Below, one piece after another: positions 33,410-45,809 of a stretch of 64,000 nt of DNA. Source of the stretch: Hermatobates lingyangjiaoensis (lineage: Eukaryota > Arthropoda > Insecta > Hemiptera > Hermatobatidae). A program made the position numbers and the translations under genes. The notes beneath the pieces were generated by a model. That model saw only the letters and a list, made by a program, of their open reading frames with translations, was not told the origin of the DNA and did not search any database. Position 1 is the stretch's first letter, and each line of letters begins with the position of its first letter. Location of the stretch: the NCBI GenBank assembly GCA_026182355.1, contig JAPFBL010000008.1, forward strand, positions 2,357,501 to 2,421,500, written 5' to 3'.

Positions 33410-34640
33410 ATAACTAGTAGATGTTTTTAGTTTTAGTTTTTTCTTTATGTTGTATTTAAAACAATTTAGACTACTATATGGACCATTACACTTCACCTTC
33501 ATACTAGAGAGTGAGGAATGAAGCAAATAATTATTTTTATAGCATATAACATAGCATTATTTGGGTGTTTTTAAATTTTATGTGATGGGATGTGGAATGT
33601 AGTTGGGAAATGGGATAAAGACAATCAATTAAATTATTTAATAATTTATATATAAATAGGATGCCATCATTTTGTCTATGGGAAAGGAGATCAGGCATAT
33701 TTAGTTGATCACAACAGAAACGACAGGAAGATGGATCTGTAGAAGAAAGCTTTTTAAAGAATTTGGAATTGGTGGATTGAAGTAAATTTGTGATAATAAT
33801 TGTAATCTGGTTTCCAAACATATTTAAAAATTGGAAGAACGAGAAATGTATAAAGAGTAAAAAAAAACCTCACTATGTCTCTCCACACAAAAATTAATTT
33901 TGTGTTGGAAGACTTAGTGTTTCTTTTCCTCTCTAATGATGAGTAAATACCATACAATAATTGCTTTTATAGCTCATGAATAATAAAAGTATTAGGATGT
34001 TTGAAGTCATATGAATCTTTTGTAAATAAACACAGAATTTTCATGCTACCATTTTTTTAAAATAACAATATGACTGTTAAATGTTAATTTAAAAACTAAA
34101 GTTAAAAATGAATCCTAAAACTTTCACAGAGTCTACTCTGGCCAGAAGGTTACATTTAAATTTATAACGATGATATATTATTGTAGTTTTTAAACGGGAA
34201 AAGAAAAAAATAGATTCAAATTATTGGAAAAACACCAAAATAAAAGTTTTTTTTATTGAATGTCGAAGAAGTTCTCAATTATTCAGTAAAATAAATAATC
34301 ATTCAATCAGTAAAGTTTAAGATCATCAGCAAAGAGTAAAAATTCAATATAAATCGATAATATAGAATAATTGTTGATCAATATTGAAAACAGCAATGGA
34401 CCAATATGTTGAAAACAGTATGGACCAATATAAGGAACTCCAGATGTTCCTTATATTTTAAACAGGTTTGATTTAAATGGTTTACTTTTTTGATTAGGTA
34501 TCGACTTACTATGAATACCAATAAGCTGACATATTGGAGTAGTAGTCTAATAATGACAACTATTAAGGTATATCTCTAATAGTGTTATAAGTTTAAGGAA
34601 AACTAGCATCTTCAAAAGCGACAACAGCTATATCAATAGG
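33410..34640 (-). pseudogene. Non-LTR retrotransposon (LINE) reverse transcriptase, decayed
   Basis: Read on the minus strand through several frames. A GPLLFSI-like string near 34395 is followed by FLLFADDLKLY (34311-34340), the catalytic box of LINE RTs. Then come VLGFIFN (near 34110), LYTFLVLPIFKY (near 33850), RQNDGILFIYKLLNNLIDC (near 33640) and, at about 33500-33540, YLLHSSL, which match in order the thumb and C-terminal motifs of jockey/CR1-type ORF2 proteins. Many stops and shifts show it is old. The endonuclease domain, ORF1 and 3' end are not seen. Clade assignment is uncertain. Confidence 0.65.
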
Positions 34641-34879
34641 ACGAATCAACAGAATCAGTTCCAAAAATGCTTGTTAACCAAATAGAACAGCCTTTAATTA
34701 TTAAATGTTCCATTTTAGACTGCTACATTGATATGAAGATGGTTTTTTGTAATATGTTCTCGAATCCAATAAATTAGTTCTAATATTCGTACATAGATGT
34801 GTAATCCAAGAACCATATAATGCATCAAAAAAATCCATTGCGAAAATGCTTAAACTAAATGTTAGACTTACCACAAAGG

Positions 34880-34951
34880 GGCCAGGTTAGCTCAGTGGTT
34901 AACATACTCACCTCTGAACTGATAGGACTGGGGTTCGATCCCCATCTGGCC
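34880..34951 (+). repeat. tRNA-like head of a SINE
   Basis: GGCCAG at the start pairs with CTGGCC at the end. Box A-like TAGCTCAGTGG (34888-34898) and box B GGTTCGATCCC (34932-34942) form an internal RNA polymerase III promoter. The anticodon arm is imperfect and the head runs directly into a SINE body, so I call a SINE head rather than a tRNA gene. Confidence 0.7.
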
Positions 34952-35225
34952 TTCGATTTATTCATGCGGGAGGTGAATAAATCTAAGCACGTCGTCCCTC
35001 GGAGAAGGACGTTAAACCTGTTTTGATCTCCGCGCACCCTAGCTTTCCAGCCATTTACACCAAGAACGTTAAACCGTCTGTCCCTAGCCTGTACTATGTC
35101 ACGTACTCGTTAAAGATCCCTACTCTATATACACTTGAGTTAGGCAAAATTTAGGATTCCCACTGTAGAATCAACCTTCATTGCATAGTATGTTCCCTTG
35201 TGAGACTATATATTTGCCATATTAA
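34952..35225 (+). repeat. SINE body and tail
   Basis: Contains GTCCCTCGGAGAAGGACG and TTAAACCTG, reminiscent of a central domain found in SINEs of many marine invertebrates, then CTAGCCTGTACTATGTC, ACTCGTTAAAGATCC and GGCAAAATTTAGGATTCCCA, shared with the fragments at 3.65 and 45.6 kb. Confidence 0.65.
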
Positions 35226-35254
35226 TATAAAAACACAATCAGTTACTTGTTAAT

Positions 35255-35298
35255 GTAGACTTGTTAAGTTTAGGCCACTCCAGATTTTTTTTATTTTA
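35255..35298 (-). repeat. Copy of a dispersed repeat
   Basis: Minus strand AAAATCTGGAGTGGCCTA then AACTTAA, as at 1755-1800 and 54113-54155. Nature unknown. Confidence 0.4.
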
Positions 35299-35299
35299 A

Positions 35300-36710
35300 T
35301 CTTAGATTTCTCTTCACTGGGCTGTTTCCATAATGTCGCTCCTGTCTCAAAATCTCCAAACATACTGTAGTTTTAACGATATTTTCATTCAAGTTATAAA
35401 TAATATAACTTGATGCATTAAAATCAAGTTATACCCATTGAAATCATTTCTGAAGTATTGTTATTTTTTATTACTGTACCACGTTATTCAGCTGTGAAAA
35501 ACCGACAATGAGTCCTTTAAACGTTCTAAACAAAATGTCATGAACATTCTAGTAGCAGAATATAGTAGCACTATTAAGTGTATTAACTATTTCTGAAGAT
35601 GTGTTAGTTATAGACGAGTCCAGGTAATTTATATGACTAATTTTACAATAAATATTTTTTGGAGATAATATAAATATTTATTTTTGGAGATAATATAAAA
35701 AAATAATAAATTTATCCACCATAAAAATTACAAATAATATTTGTACAAATAATTTCATGTTAACCTATATACGTCACCTAAATAAGGCAATATTAATAAT
35801 ATCGGCTGTTGCATAATACAAAAAATGACATATTGAGGATAATGGCAACAATGTAAATGATTAATTTATATTGGGTATTATTAGAGTCTATATTGCAATG
35901 CCCATCTCTGTGACGTTGTAATGACAATGACCTATAAAGGGCAAGTCATACGAACGATAGCAGTTTTCAGCGAAAAATATTTTATTCCTTTAAGCTGTTT
36001 TTAAACCAGCCACCTTAATATCTTCTGTAATGTTTGACTTTATAGAATGAATCTGTGTATATATTAATCTTATTTGAAAAAAAAAAATACATTTATATAA
36101 CACAGAGAAAAAAATTCACAGGAAGTCGCAAACACTGGCAAGTAAATTTCTACATGCGTAGTTATCAAGAAGGTGAAGTGGGCCACTCAGATGGTAAATA
36201 AAGGATTTCAAGAGTTTCCTTCTGTGTCTTTTTTCATTGATGTTAGTTCATTTAGTTAGATGAATCGTTTTTTAGACTTTCACCGTTTTGATGAGTATGA
36301 ACTGGGCTTATCTGTGCAATCATGCAAGAACAATCAGACTTTGTGAATTCAGTGGCATTAGTTTTATTCGTACTTAGGGATTACGAATGCCAAACAATAT
36401 AAAGGCACAAATATAAATAGTACAATGTTATAACAGAAAAATAAGAATCGAAGTGATCTAATTTAAAACTACAACATGTTTCACCTATCGTAAAATGATA
36501 TGGTAGTGCAAGATAAAATGTTTTAAAAGTTCTACTTCTTCAAGATTAAAAAAAATTTGTCAAACAGAATTATTTAAAGTTACACATGTTTTTTTAAAAT
36601 AAGAGAAAAGAAAAACTCTGAATGAAAATATTGAAAAAGAATAACAAGTAAATGTTTTATATAAAATAAAGTCACGATTAAACAAGAAAAAGAAGCAGTA
36701 AGTCTTCATA
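35300..36710. other. AT-rich sequence, nothing assignable
   Basis: No supported feature. Confidence 0.35.
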
Positions 36711-36814
36711 CAAAAAATTTTAACAAACGCTGACGTGTTTCGTCAGGTTATATTTTTAATGTTCTTACATTCACATACTTTACGTCTACGTTCATATTCT
36801 TTTGTATTGTGATG

Positions 36815-36852
36815 TAGACTGACGATGGACACTAAGTGTTCAAAACATGTTT
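36815..36852 (+). ncRNA. Hammerhead-like motif (family 6)
   Basis: CTGACGA, extra T, stem GGACAC-TAA-GTGTTC, AAA (GAA changed), stem III ACATGT, T. A CTGACG/CGTCAG pair on the opposite strand at about 36733-36756 suggests a partner copy and a decayed palindrome at about 36720-36960. Confidence 0.4.
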
Positions 36853-36964
36853 ACCTCCAGTGTCGTAAACCTTCCAAACGGTTTACTCTCCTTCCACGTG
36901 ACATCAGATATTTACACATCTCGGTGAGTTCTTGTGTTTCCTAAGTCTGTTTCATTTGAAAAAT

Positions 36965-38060
36965 TATTTTTTCCAAGAAAAATGAAGACAAACTTGTAGA
37001 ACAACAGTGGTTTTTGGGACTGTACATTTTACTAATGAAAGAAAATTCATTAAAACCATTTCAAAAGATAAATGTATTTATGACAGTAAATATCGGAATT
37101 TAAAAAAAAATAAATAATCTTTGAATATAAATTGCTCTTATTTCTGAAAGGAACAAAACTGAAGATTTCAGTTTTATTGCGATATTTATACTCCTTGGAA
37201 ATCAGTTTTTATCGTTAGAACTGAAATACTACATAATAGAATCATTTTTTACAAGTATGGAAAAAAAATCTGAGATGCAAAACAGGCAAAGCAATACTTG
37301 GGAAGGGTAGAATGCATTGAAGAGGAGAAATTATGACAAGAGATAAGGAAGATGGAAGTAACTGCGTGAAATACGACTCCTAACGTGCTCTCTGCTTCTC
37401 TATCCTCCCCACCATGTTTTCAATTTTAATTTCAACCAGACTTGATTTATACGACTCACGTATATTTCATTTAATTTTCCTCTGATGTTAAATGAAATTT
37501 ATTTCATTTCCTTTACAAAGGAAATTATTTTCCTAAGTAATTTTATGTAATTATTTGTGTACACCAAAAATGTATATCATTATACACCATAAAAATAGTA
37601 CACCATTTTTACTATTTATAAATATAGTGTCATGGTGAAAACAAAATACATTGATATTTGAAGTAATATCGGATGTGCACATTTTATGGTTCCTTGATAT
37701 ATATTTTGGTATTTTTTTTTATGGTATTTGAATGTGTATGGCTGGAAAATATATGTAAAAATCTTGTAATTACGTTACAAATAGCACCATTTGATGATTA
37801 TTTGTTGTATGGATACTTGCCTTATGGGTATTGTGACAGAAGAAACTTGTATTTCATCAAGGGAAAAGTACTTTTACTATATCAAGGAACTATGAATTCT
37901 CTATAGAAAACAATGACGAATTCTCTATATCAAGTAAATAATCTATAGAAAAGTCTCACGACTTTATTATTATTATTGTAAAATTTCTTAATCTTGCAGA
38001 TAGCTTAATTTTTGTAGGTTTTCTCTCAAGGAGTGTAGGAACCTAACTCAACTAGGGAGA
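36965..38060. other. AT-rich sequence, nothing assignable
   Basis: Short ORFs without recognisable motifs. Confidence 0.35.
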
Positions 38061-38065
38061 GGTCT

Positions 38066-38281
38066 GGAAGTATGCTAAGGTATAGAGGTCGTGATTGCCT
38101 TGCCTGCAGAGTTGGCTTACTTCCTATAAACCTGGAGGCCATGTTCACCTCCGCCTATAATTTTAAGAGTACTGGAAGTATGCTAAGGTATAGAGGTCGT
38201 GATTGCCTTGCCTGCAGGGTTGGCTTACTTGCTATAAACCTGGAGGCCATGTTCACCTCCGCCTATAATTTTAAGCGTACA
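38066..38281 (+). repeat. 108-bp tandem duplication, in frame
   Basis: Two units start at 38066 and 38174, nearly identical, GC-richer than the surroundings. 108 is divisible by 3, and one plus-strand frame (38072-38293) reads through both as a 36-residue repeat beginning MLRYRGRDCLACRVGLL, with two cysteines per unit. I recognise no protein family. It may be a non-coding minisatellite of two units. Confidence 0.6.
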
Positions 38282-38294
38282 ACATTAATATAAC

Positions 38295-39175
38295 ATTTTC
38301 AGCACCACTAGTGCCATTATTTACCGTCATGTCTCTGCCAAATTTAATCTTTCTATATGGGGACCCAACCTGTCGGTAACAAAATTTTTTATGAGGGTTT
38401 AACAACCTGAAGTCTTTCAATATATTTTCCAAATAAATATACATATATAAGTATTGCAGAGAAGTCAGTCACTTACTGCAATAGAATTAAGCTTATGTTA
38501 AATTTAATTGTTTGAATAATTAAGTTTAATTGTTCGAGTAATGATCAAAATCTGTTCATTTAGCCAAATATATTAAAGTCATATTTTTTTGTTAAATGTA
38601 CAGGTATTACATAAAAAGATTACATAAACGAACTACATAAACTAAATTCTCACAAATAACAGGCAAAGAAAAGATCACAAAACTCACTAGTATATTCGTC
38701 TACTTCGTTGTCTAGTAGAAAGTGCAAGTGGCTCCAAAAACAAGAAAGGACCATATATGAACAAGTAAGTTTACATATATTTTGAATTGTCATTACGAAC
38801 ATTTGATATCAAAACACAATTTAAAAACTCTAATACAAAATAAAGTTTATCAGTTTAAATTGTTTGGTAAGTATTTTTTCTTTGGTTTCTTCAAATGACA
38901 CTAGCAAGCAGGGTTTGCAGTTTTAATGTTCTATATAGGTATTTTCAAGAGTTACAAAATCTTTGGAACCACGAAAATAAACCTTTGATTGGGCAATAAT
39001 ATACTACACGAATATTATCAGTAACTTAGTCTAACTTAAAGATACGCGCCTGCAAAGCCGGTTGAACGCTATACAACTCTTTACGCGTTACAACATATTT
39101 ATTTAATAATACAAATATTATAAAAGTTTACTTTTGTTTATTCTTATAGAACATGAAAACATGATATAAAGTAAA
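38295..39175. other. AT-rich sequence, nothing assignable
   Basis: No supported feature. Confidence 0.35.
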
Positions 39176-39425
39176 TGCGGGCAGTAGAAAAGCTAAAAGG
39201 TTTAGCCTGTTGAGAATATTGCCAAAGCCACCCCTGTTGGAAAGCAGTGAAGTGTCTGCTGCGATAGGGGGCGGTAGAATGACTAGGCTCGGTATGGGGA
39301 GCCAGGTCATTTCCTGACTGGCCGCCCTGGGCAAAGAGGCCATACCTAGGGCTCCCCTGACGTCCTTCATCATCAGCTCCAGGCTAAATGTCTCAGTAGG
39401 GGGACATCATTTCATGACCCTTAAA
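39176..39425. other. GC-rich patch of unknown identity
   Basis: About 240 bases clearly richer in GC than the flanks. A minus-strand ORF (39128-39373, 81 codons) reads a Pro-rich part and a hydrophobic stretch LLAFLLPAFTLY. It could be a repeat remnant or an exon. No motif decides. Confidence 0.25.
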
Positions 39426-39429
39426 GCAT

Positions 39430-42290
39430 AAAAAAAGAAAAAAAATGGAAATACACTTTTTTATGGAAGTTTTTTCCTCATATGATTCTCCTGCATTTTA
39501 TCATCGACTATACAACTTTGTTCAAAGTTTTATAAAATAATCAAAAATCTTGACCGAGATATTCAAAATGTAACTGATTAGCAACCTAAACGATTTCTCA
39601 TAAGCAAGAACAAATATCAAATTTAGACTAAAATGTTTTAAGTTCTTCCCCTCAGGTAATGTACTTAGTATATCTGTCTGTGAGTATACTACGGTGTTAG
39701 TCTATTAGTTACAGTTTGCGATAACAATGATTATATTTCCATTACATTAGGAAATAATTCAAGTTCATAACAGTAAAATGAATAAATAGGTTTGTTTCAA
39801 ACGTCCAGTTAATAGCGTTTCACCCTTAGTACTGTTCATGGAGCAGAGAGTGGGGAGCATTTATCATTTAGCACACATTCCATTTCCACATTACTAGGTT
39901 GATTCTTCATTAGCAGTCCTAATTTTTTTTCATCAAAGTCATTAAATAAGATATATTTAACTAATACATGACATCGTACATGCTCAGTACGTTTTACGTC
40001 TGCACTGACATATGTACACGTTTTTACATATCGAAACAAAAAAAAAAAACTAAGATCATTGCCAAGATTGAAGGTGCAGCACTAAGAATTCAGACAAACA
40101 TGCTACTCGTTAGTTCACACTATCACCCTAGATTATTCATGCGGACATGGAAATCCTTGTCCACTCTGTTCCCCGAAGAGTGCATTAACTGTCGGTCCAG
40201 AGAGTTTACAATATCATAACAAATGAACCATGCTCTTGACCTATTGAGAAACTCAAAACGTTACAGCCAATCAGCAAGGACATTAGAAATTAAACAAAAC
40301 AAAAACGACTTGATTGCTAATGCAACTGATATGTTTGCTAACATTAAAGTAGACCACTGCAAATATTTTTTTAAAGTTTCAAATAAATTATATCATTTTT
40401 TATAAATATAAAGTATTTTCGCGTAATTTTAATAGGAGTTCAGATTAAAATCAACATACTTATTCTTATTGCCTTACTCTTATTTCGGGAATCTCCAGCG
40501 TCCATAGCAGGTTTCGTCATTGATATAAAATTGCTGTGCACTGGGTGCTCTTTTTTAAAATCTATCTAGAAATAACGGAAAGACTGTCGACTAGATGGAG
40601 CACAGAACTGTATGTCAAGGATACATAGGAATCTGGCCCATTAGAGTTTACGGTACTCTAGCATTACGACGCTACCTTCTGTATCTCTGCCAGGAAACAC
40701 CATCAGGCACGCCTCTCGAGCTACCTACAAACGGTCTATCACTCAAGCATTAAAGCAACCAAACCTAATGTTTGTATGTATATCTGATATATTAATATAT
40801 AATTATAAAACACTAATTAAATACCTTTAAGTTTTTGAAAAGTACAACTGGTTTTCAATATCAGGTGTATGATGCCTCTCTAGATAAAATTAAACATACT
40901 TTGGCTTATGTTTTTTATTATGATTTATAAATTTTATTATTAGAATGAATTTTATTATGACTTCTTGACTCAATCGCACAAAATGACATCATCAACAACT
41001 TGATGATAAATCAAGTTAAACAAAAGCATAACAAAAAGGCATTAGTTCATATGTTGTGTAGCTAGTTGCCAAGGGTTATTTACTTCTACTTGGAAGTAAT
41101 AAAGAAAAACTGTCTCTATAAATACAATGTTTCACTACAAATCAATGGTTTTTGAAAACCTTTTACTATTTTTTCGACCTAAAAAGACTCAGTCGAAATG
41201 CAGAAGTAAGTTTTTATGATTTCTTGAATGTGTTTTCTTTCAGTGATACGTATATATCACATCCATCGTACGAGCATATTCATGTGTTTATTATGTGTAT
41301 ATATCTGCAATGTATCTTGATAGAGTATATATATATACATATATATTGCGTAATTCTATAAACAGTACTAAAGCTGTATATGAAATGTACGAGAATTTAA
41401 TCTCTGTCATAGTCGTCTGTGGCAATTCGAGTTAGGTTTAATTGCAGGCTTTAATTATTCCAGTTAGACAAACAGTAACGCTGGCTGCAATGAATTATTA
41501 TTACTATTACTGGTAATAATGTTGAACAATATCCTTGAATGTAATTGATTACAGCATTACTGAATTACAGTTCTTTTACCTTACCACAATATAAATATAT
41601 ATATAACTTCAAACGCGGTGAACAGTTTACACTTAACCAATTAAATGAAACGATTCCACGAATAAATAAACTATATTGATAAAAAAACACACAGAAACGA
41701 AACAAAAACTCACGACTATATTTCGATGGCCTAGTCAAGTCAAGTTCAAAGACCTTCAAGCTCCGTAGGCTTCAGGAATCACTGAAACAGTGTAGCCAAC
41801 TTACAGAGGGAAGGAGGTAAGGATAGATAAAGAAATAAAAGCAAAATAAATAATAACGAATGAAAACAAAAACTATTAGCTCAAGTAATAGTTATAGTTA
41901 ATATTAATAGTTAATGTTAAAACTATTCATTGTTTTCATTCATTATTATTTATTTTCCCTTGATTTCATTATCTATCCTTGTCACCCATCCCTCTGAATG
42001 TTACTTACACTGTTAGAGTATACGTGGGATTCTACCTTGTTAAGTCGTGTGAAAACTGGAACTACTTCAGAAAATTGAAATAGTTTTACACATAACTTAA
42101 CAATTGTAAACCGGACATATTTTTTTTTAAATGTATGCATATATATTATTAATTTAAAATTAGAGCACTACTTCATTAGTGTTAATTTGTTGATGGATAT
42201 GGAAGTAGGACAATTCAAAATGTTGTGGAAGTGGTAAAGTAGTGTATTTCAAGGTAAATATACTTTGTAGACGTTGACGCCTGTTCGCAG
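39430..42290. other. AT-rich sequence without a recognisable gene
   Basis: A GC-richer patch at 40490-40750 and two adjacent short plus-strand ORFs (39968-40219 and 40223-40405) show no recognisable motif. Confidence 0.3.
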
Positions 42291-42491
42291 ATTGATGACT
42301 GTAACAGGAGTTGAAAGCTGTAATGGGGCGGTCACCTGAATAACCGCTAGCCCTCAGCTCTGCTTTGCTGTGATATCCTATCCCTCTGTGCGTGGTCCTT
42401 TAATTTGGGTAGTCCACTCATTGTAACATCAACACCAATACAATATCCAGTCAAATACTTTCAAATAAATTATGACTCTTATGTCACTATT

Positions 42492-42535
42492 TGTGTGTGT
42501 GTGTGAGTGTGTGTGTGTGTGTGCGTGTGTGTGTG
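42492..42535. repeat. (GT)n microsatellite
   Basis: Mostly alternating GT with single interruptions. Confidence 0.9.
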
Positions 42536-42814
42536 TTTAACATAGATTTAGAAGAGCTTTTTTTGAATCTACTTAATATTAAGAAAATAAATTTTATTTG
42601 CTAAACAAAAAAAAATCAGACAAGTTTAAAATAACTTTGACTGTGGCAACGTCGGCGAACTCTTGACGAGTACTATGAAGAAAATATGTTTACTCTGCTT
42701 AAGTCTAAACCTTTAACACTTTTGAAGTTATGAGCTCTAATACATAAAAACAATGTATAGTATTCCTCTTTATTGAGGTTTTAATAGGCATGAAATAATT
42801 CTCAAAAACAAGTA

Positions 42815-42862
42815 GGGCTAACGTTTCATCTATATATCTAAACTTCTTCGGAGCTAAATCAA
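42815..42862 (-). ncRNA. Degenerate hammerhead-like motif
   Basis: Minus strand CCGAAGA, A, a long TA-rich stem-loop, then GATGAAACGTTAG. The first box has CC for CT. Likely a decayed PLE terminus. Confidence 0.25.
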
Positions 42863-42869
42863 TAGAAAA

Positions 42870-44100
42870 TTAATTACCACAATATGAAAAGAAAATAACT
42901 TATACTACCCGTACTTACATCAAACTAATGTATTCCCCATGCTATGGTCATTAATTCTGCATTGTTGTAGCTCTGAATCTCATTAAAGTGAAATATTGTA
43001 CAATATATGGTTGAGATATAATAAATTCGATATAAATAATACACAGATTAACATTTTATAAAAATAAAAGATGTTAGAGAAAATTTTGAAACACTTAATT
43101 GATAATCTGTTTCATTTTTTAAAAGTTTTATTCGTAAAATTGTTCTCCGTTCAAAATTATCCTGAAATCTTAAGGCTACAAAATTGTATAATTATTCCTT
43201 GCCATTTGTTTAAATTCACCTGGTAGTGATGTTAGAGTTCTTATCAGAAATCTTCTAATATTATTTGTTTCACTTTGATACCGTCATTGTTTGCACTTCA
43301 TTCACTTAGTGATGTTAAAACCAGTAAGTTAATTGTTTGCATTGCCACAATCATAGGTTTTCATGTTTATTAATCTTTTGCGGTTGGAAAGCGTGGCTCA
43401 TTTGTACTTTTGGGACCCATTTTAGTTATGAATGAGCCACTTGGTCTGATAAATTAAATAGTTTAAATTTACTCTCTTCATATTTATGCGCAACCTATTA
43501 TCTATTAATATGTCTTACATTTAAAATTATGATGCTTTGGAGAATTCTCATTTATCTTCAATTTAGCTCTAATATTATGAATAATCACTTACACCAATAT
43601 TTTAAAGAAAAAAAAAAACAGTGTAAATTGATCTAATATTTTGTTTAGTCAGTGACCATTTCTTTAATTTATTTATTACAATATTAAAATTACCCTTAAA
43701 AAGTAACAAAACGATGGAGATCCCCAATAGAACAAGAGTAAAAATAAATTAGTGGAGAAACTATGAATTGATAGTACTCCATATAAATTGTACTGATCAC
43801 TTGTAATTGTTCTTCTCTCTTGGTTTCTAAGCAACTCTTGGATTCAATATCCTTTTAGCCAGGAACACTAATAAGGTGAGTAAAAATCTGCTGGGATAAA
43901 ATTACTGAATAAAAAGATTCAGATTGGTGGGAATGATTAATGAAATTCACTCTATGGGGACTGGGCTTTTTGACGGATAGGAAGAAACATAAAAATGAGC
44001 TTTTAGAATTTTGCGAAGGATAATGGATTGAGCTGTTTGGATTCCTTAGATATTTATATGCTTGGTTCATCCCCAGGTATTTAGTCTACAAGAATCAGTT
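42870..44100. other. AT-rich sequence, nothing assignable
   Basis: No supported feature. Confidence 0.35.
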
Positions 44101-44109
44101 TATGTATTG

Positions 44110-44560
44110 TAGTATCAATGATCACACCACAGTATGAAATGGGAAAAAAGACTAAGATCATTCAACCGTAACAAGCGGTCTTTGTCAGAGCCAAAAACCT
44201 AACTGAAACACTAGATGCAGAAATATCATGGTGAGGGGTTAAGAGGATTAGGAGGGTAGAGTGGTATTTTAAAAGGGTGTAAAGTACAGGAAAGGACAAG
44301 AGGGATGTTTGAGGAAACAAAGGAGTACAGTAAGAAAAAGTAAAAAACTATCCGCTAGCTGTCAACCCTCTTAGAAGAGAATGTTACCCTCGTTAAGACT
44401 GAGTAAAGTTTAAACAAACCGTTACTAATGTTTATAACATTTGATCCATTAAATTTAATCAGAGAATATTTCTTAATAACACTGATTTTTCATAGGTAAT
44501 AAATTTTGCTCTGGTCCAATCAATATTGTAGTATATATCAGTCTTTTGTTTTGAAGAGTA
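44110..44560 (-). pseudogene. PLE-B 3' fragment: endonuclease end and terminal repeat
   Basis: The minus strand at 44360-44550 gives the decayed end of the PLE-B endonuclease (ATTGATTGGACC-like start, FITYEKS, NISNGLFKL, SSKRVDS) with small deletions. Below 44360 come the CT-rich leader, a hammerhead-like motif (44150-44192) and the PLE-B tail. Older than the 22.4- and 50.3-kb copies. Confidence 0.75.
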
Positions 44561-44564
44561 AAAT

Positions 44565-45155
44565 TTGATCTTTTGTCGCGAAGTCTGAATAGCGTCTTCT
44601 ATCGTCCCATTAATCGGCCCTGCCGTTCAGACTTGTATACCAATTCGGTATTATTTTTTTGTCGATGAAATGTCCAGATATCGTACTGTATTGGCTTGAG
44701 AGTTACCAATTCTGGAGAACAGCTCACAAAGAGTTCAATATGCACTTACGTAACTATACTCCATTTCAATGAATAAGATGTACTTGCAAAAGACTACCAT
44801 GTGTTCGAAAGTGTAGTCCGATGATAAAAAAATGGCCATGTTGAGATCTTGTGAACGATTCCGCAGTATTATGTCCATTATTTTTCACCCTGATTCCTAT
44901 AAGTACTTTTATTATAACAATTATGGTAGAACCATAGAGTCATAGTATAATATAGTATACTATGGCTAAAATTATGCTACATTTTTCATACCATACTAAA
45001 AATAAAAGAGTTAGAGATAATTTTTTATTTTTATCTCTAACTTGATTTTTATCACAATATTAGTGATAATATGTTTCATTTTTTATCAATTTATTCGTAA
45101 AATTCTTCTCCATTGAGAAGAATATATTTATAGTACCTATATTATAACTATATTT
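44565..45155. other. Unassigned sequence
   Basis: Slightly GC-richer at 44570-44720. No motif recognised. Confidence 0.3.
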
Positions 45156-45160
45156 TCATT

Positions 45161-45381
45161 GGTGTGTTCACTAATCGGGGTTCGGTCAATTTTCCAGGAT
45201 AAAAAATCAAACTCTCGTTTCCTAACGTTACGGGTTTATTTAAAACATTTTTCATACGCCTACTGAAAGTAGTAGTTTAGTAGGCCTATGAAAAAGGTTT
45301 TAAATAAAACCGAAACGTTGGCAAAGAGAGTTTGATTTTTTATCCTGGAAAATTGACCGAACCCCGACTAGTGAACACACC
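45161..45381. mobile_element. Palindromic PLE-A-terminus element
   Basis: Arms start GGTGTGTTCACTAATCGGGG and end with its reverse complement (one mismatch). About 100 bases per side match, including TTTTTCATAGGCCTACT at the centre. Only terminal-repeat sequence, no coding part. Confidence 0.85.
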
Positions 45382-45579
45382 TATTCTATCAAACAGTCGA
45401 TATATTATTGAATCTGTTATATATATTTTTATTAATATAGTTTTTCGCTGATGTTATTAATAAATAGAGCTCCAATATTCCCATTATTATATTTAAAAGT
45501 AAATACAATTGAGATAGCTTGGTATATTTTCTTTCCTCCATTAAGTGAAAATGAGAATATGTGGATACTACACTTATTT

Positions 45580-45805
45580 ATTGGAGCCAGGGTAGTAAAG
45601 TGCCTTACATGCTCTCTTTTAGACTGGTAAATCCTGCATTGGACAACTCTGGCCAAGAGGTAAAATCTATAAGCCATCGGTCCCAAGCCTGTACGATGTC
45701 AGGTCATAACTTTAAACAAAGTTGTGTTCACTCCCAATGTAGTGTGAATCCCGCAATGAGGCTTGCCTATTACTAAAATGGGTGCCAAGTAATAAATATA
45801 TCACT
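45580..45805 (+). repeat. SINE copy
   Basis: Head CCAGGGTAGTAAAGTGCC then TTACATG, TTTAGACTGGTAAATCCTG, as in the minus-strand head at 8.1 kb; body AAGCCTGTACGATGTCA and tail TTACTAAAATGGGTGCCAAG, as at 3.7 and 34.9 kb. Confidence 0.6.
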
Positions 45806-45809
45806 AAAA

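Noticed and set aside
34880..34951. Functional tRNA gene
   Set aside because: The anticodon arm does not fold well and the sequence continues into a SINE body shared with other copies.
39128..39373. Membrane protein gene (81 codons)
   Set aside because: The hydrophobic end lies in AT-rich DNA outside the GC-rich patch, and no homologous family is recognised.
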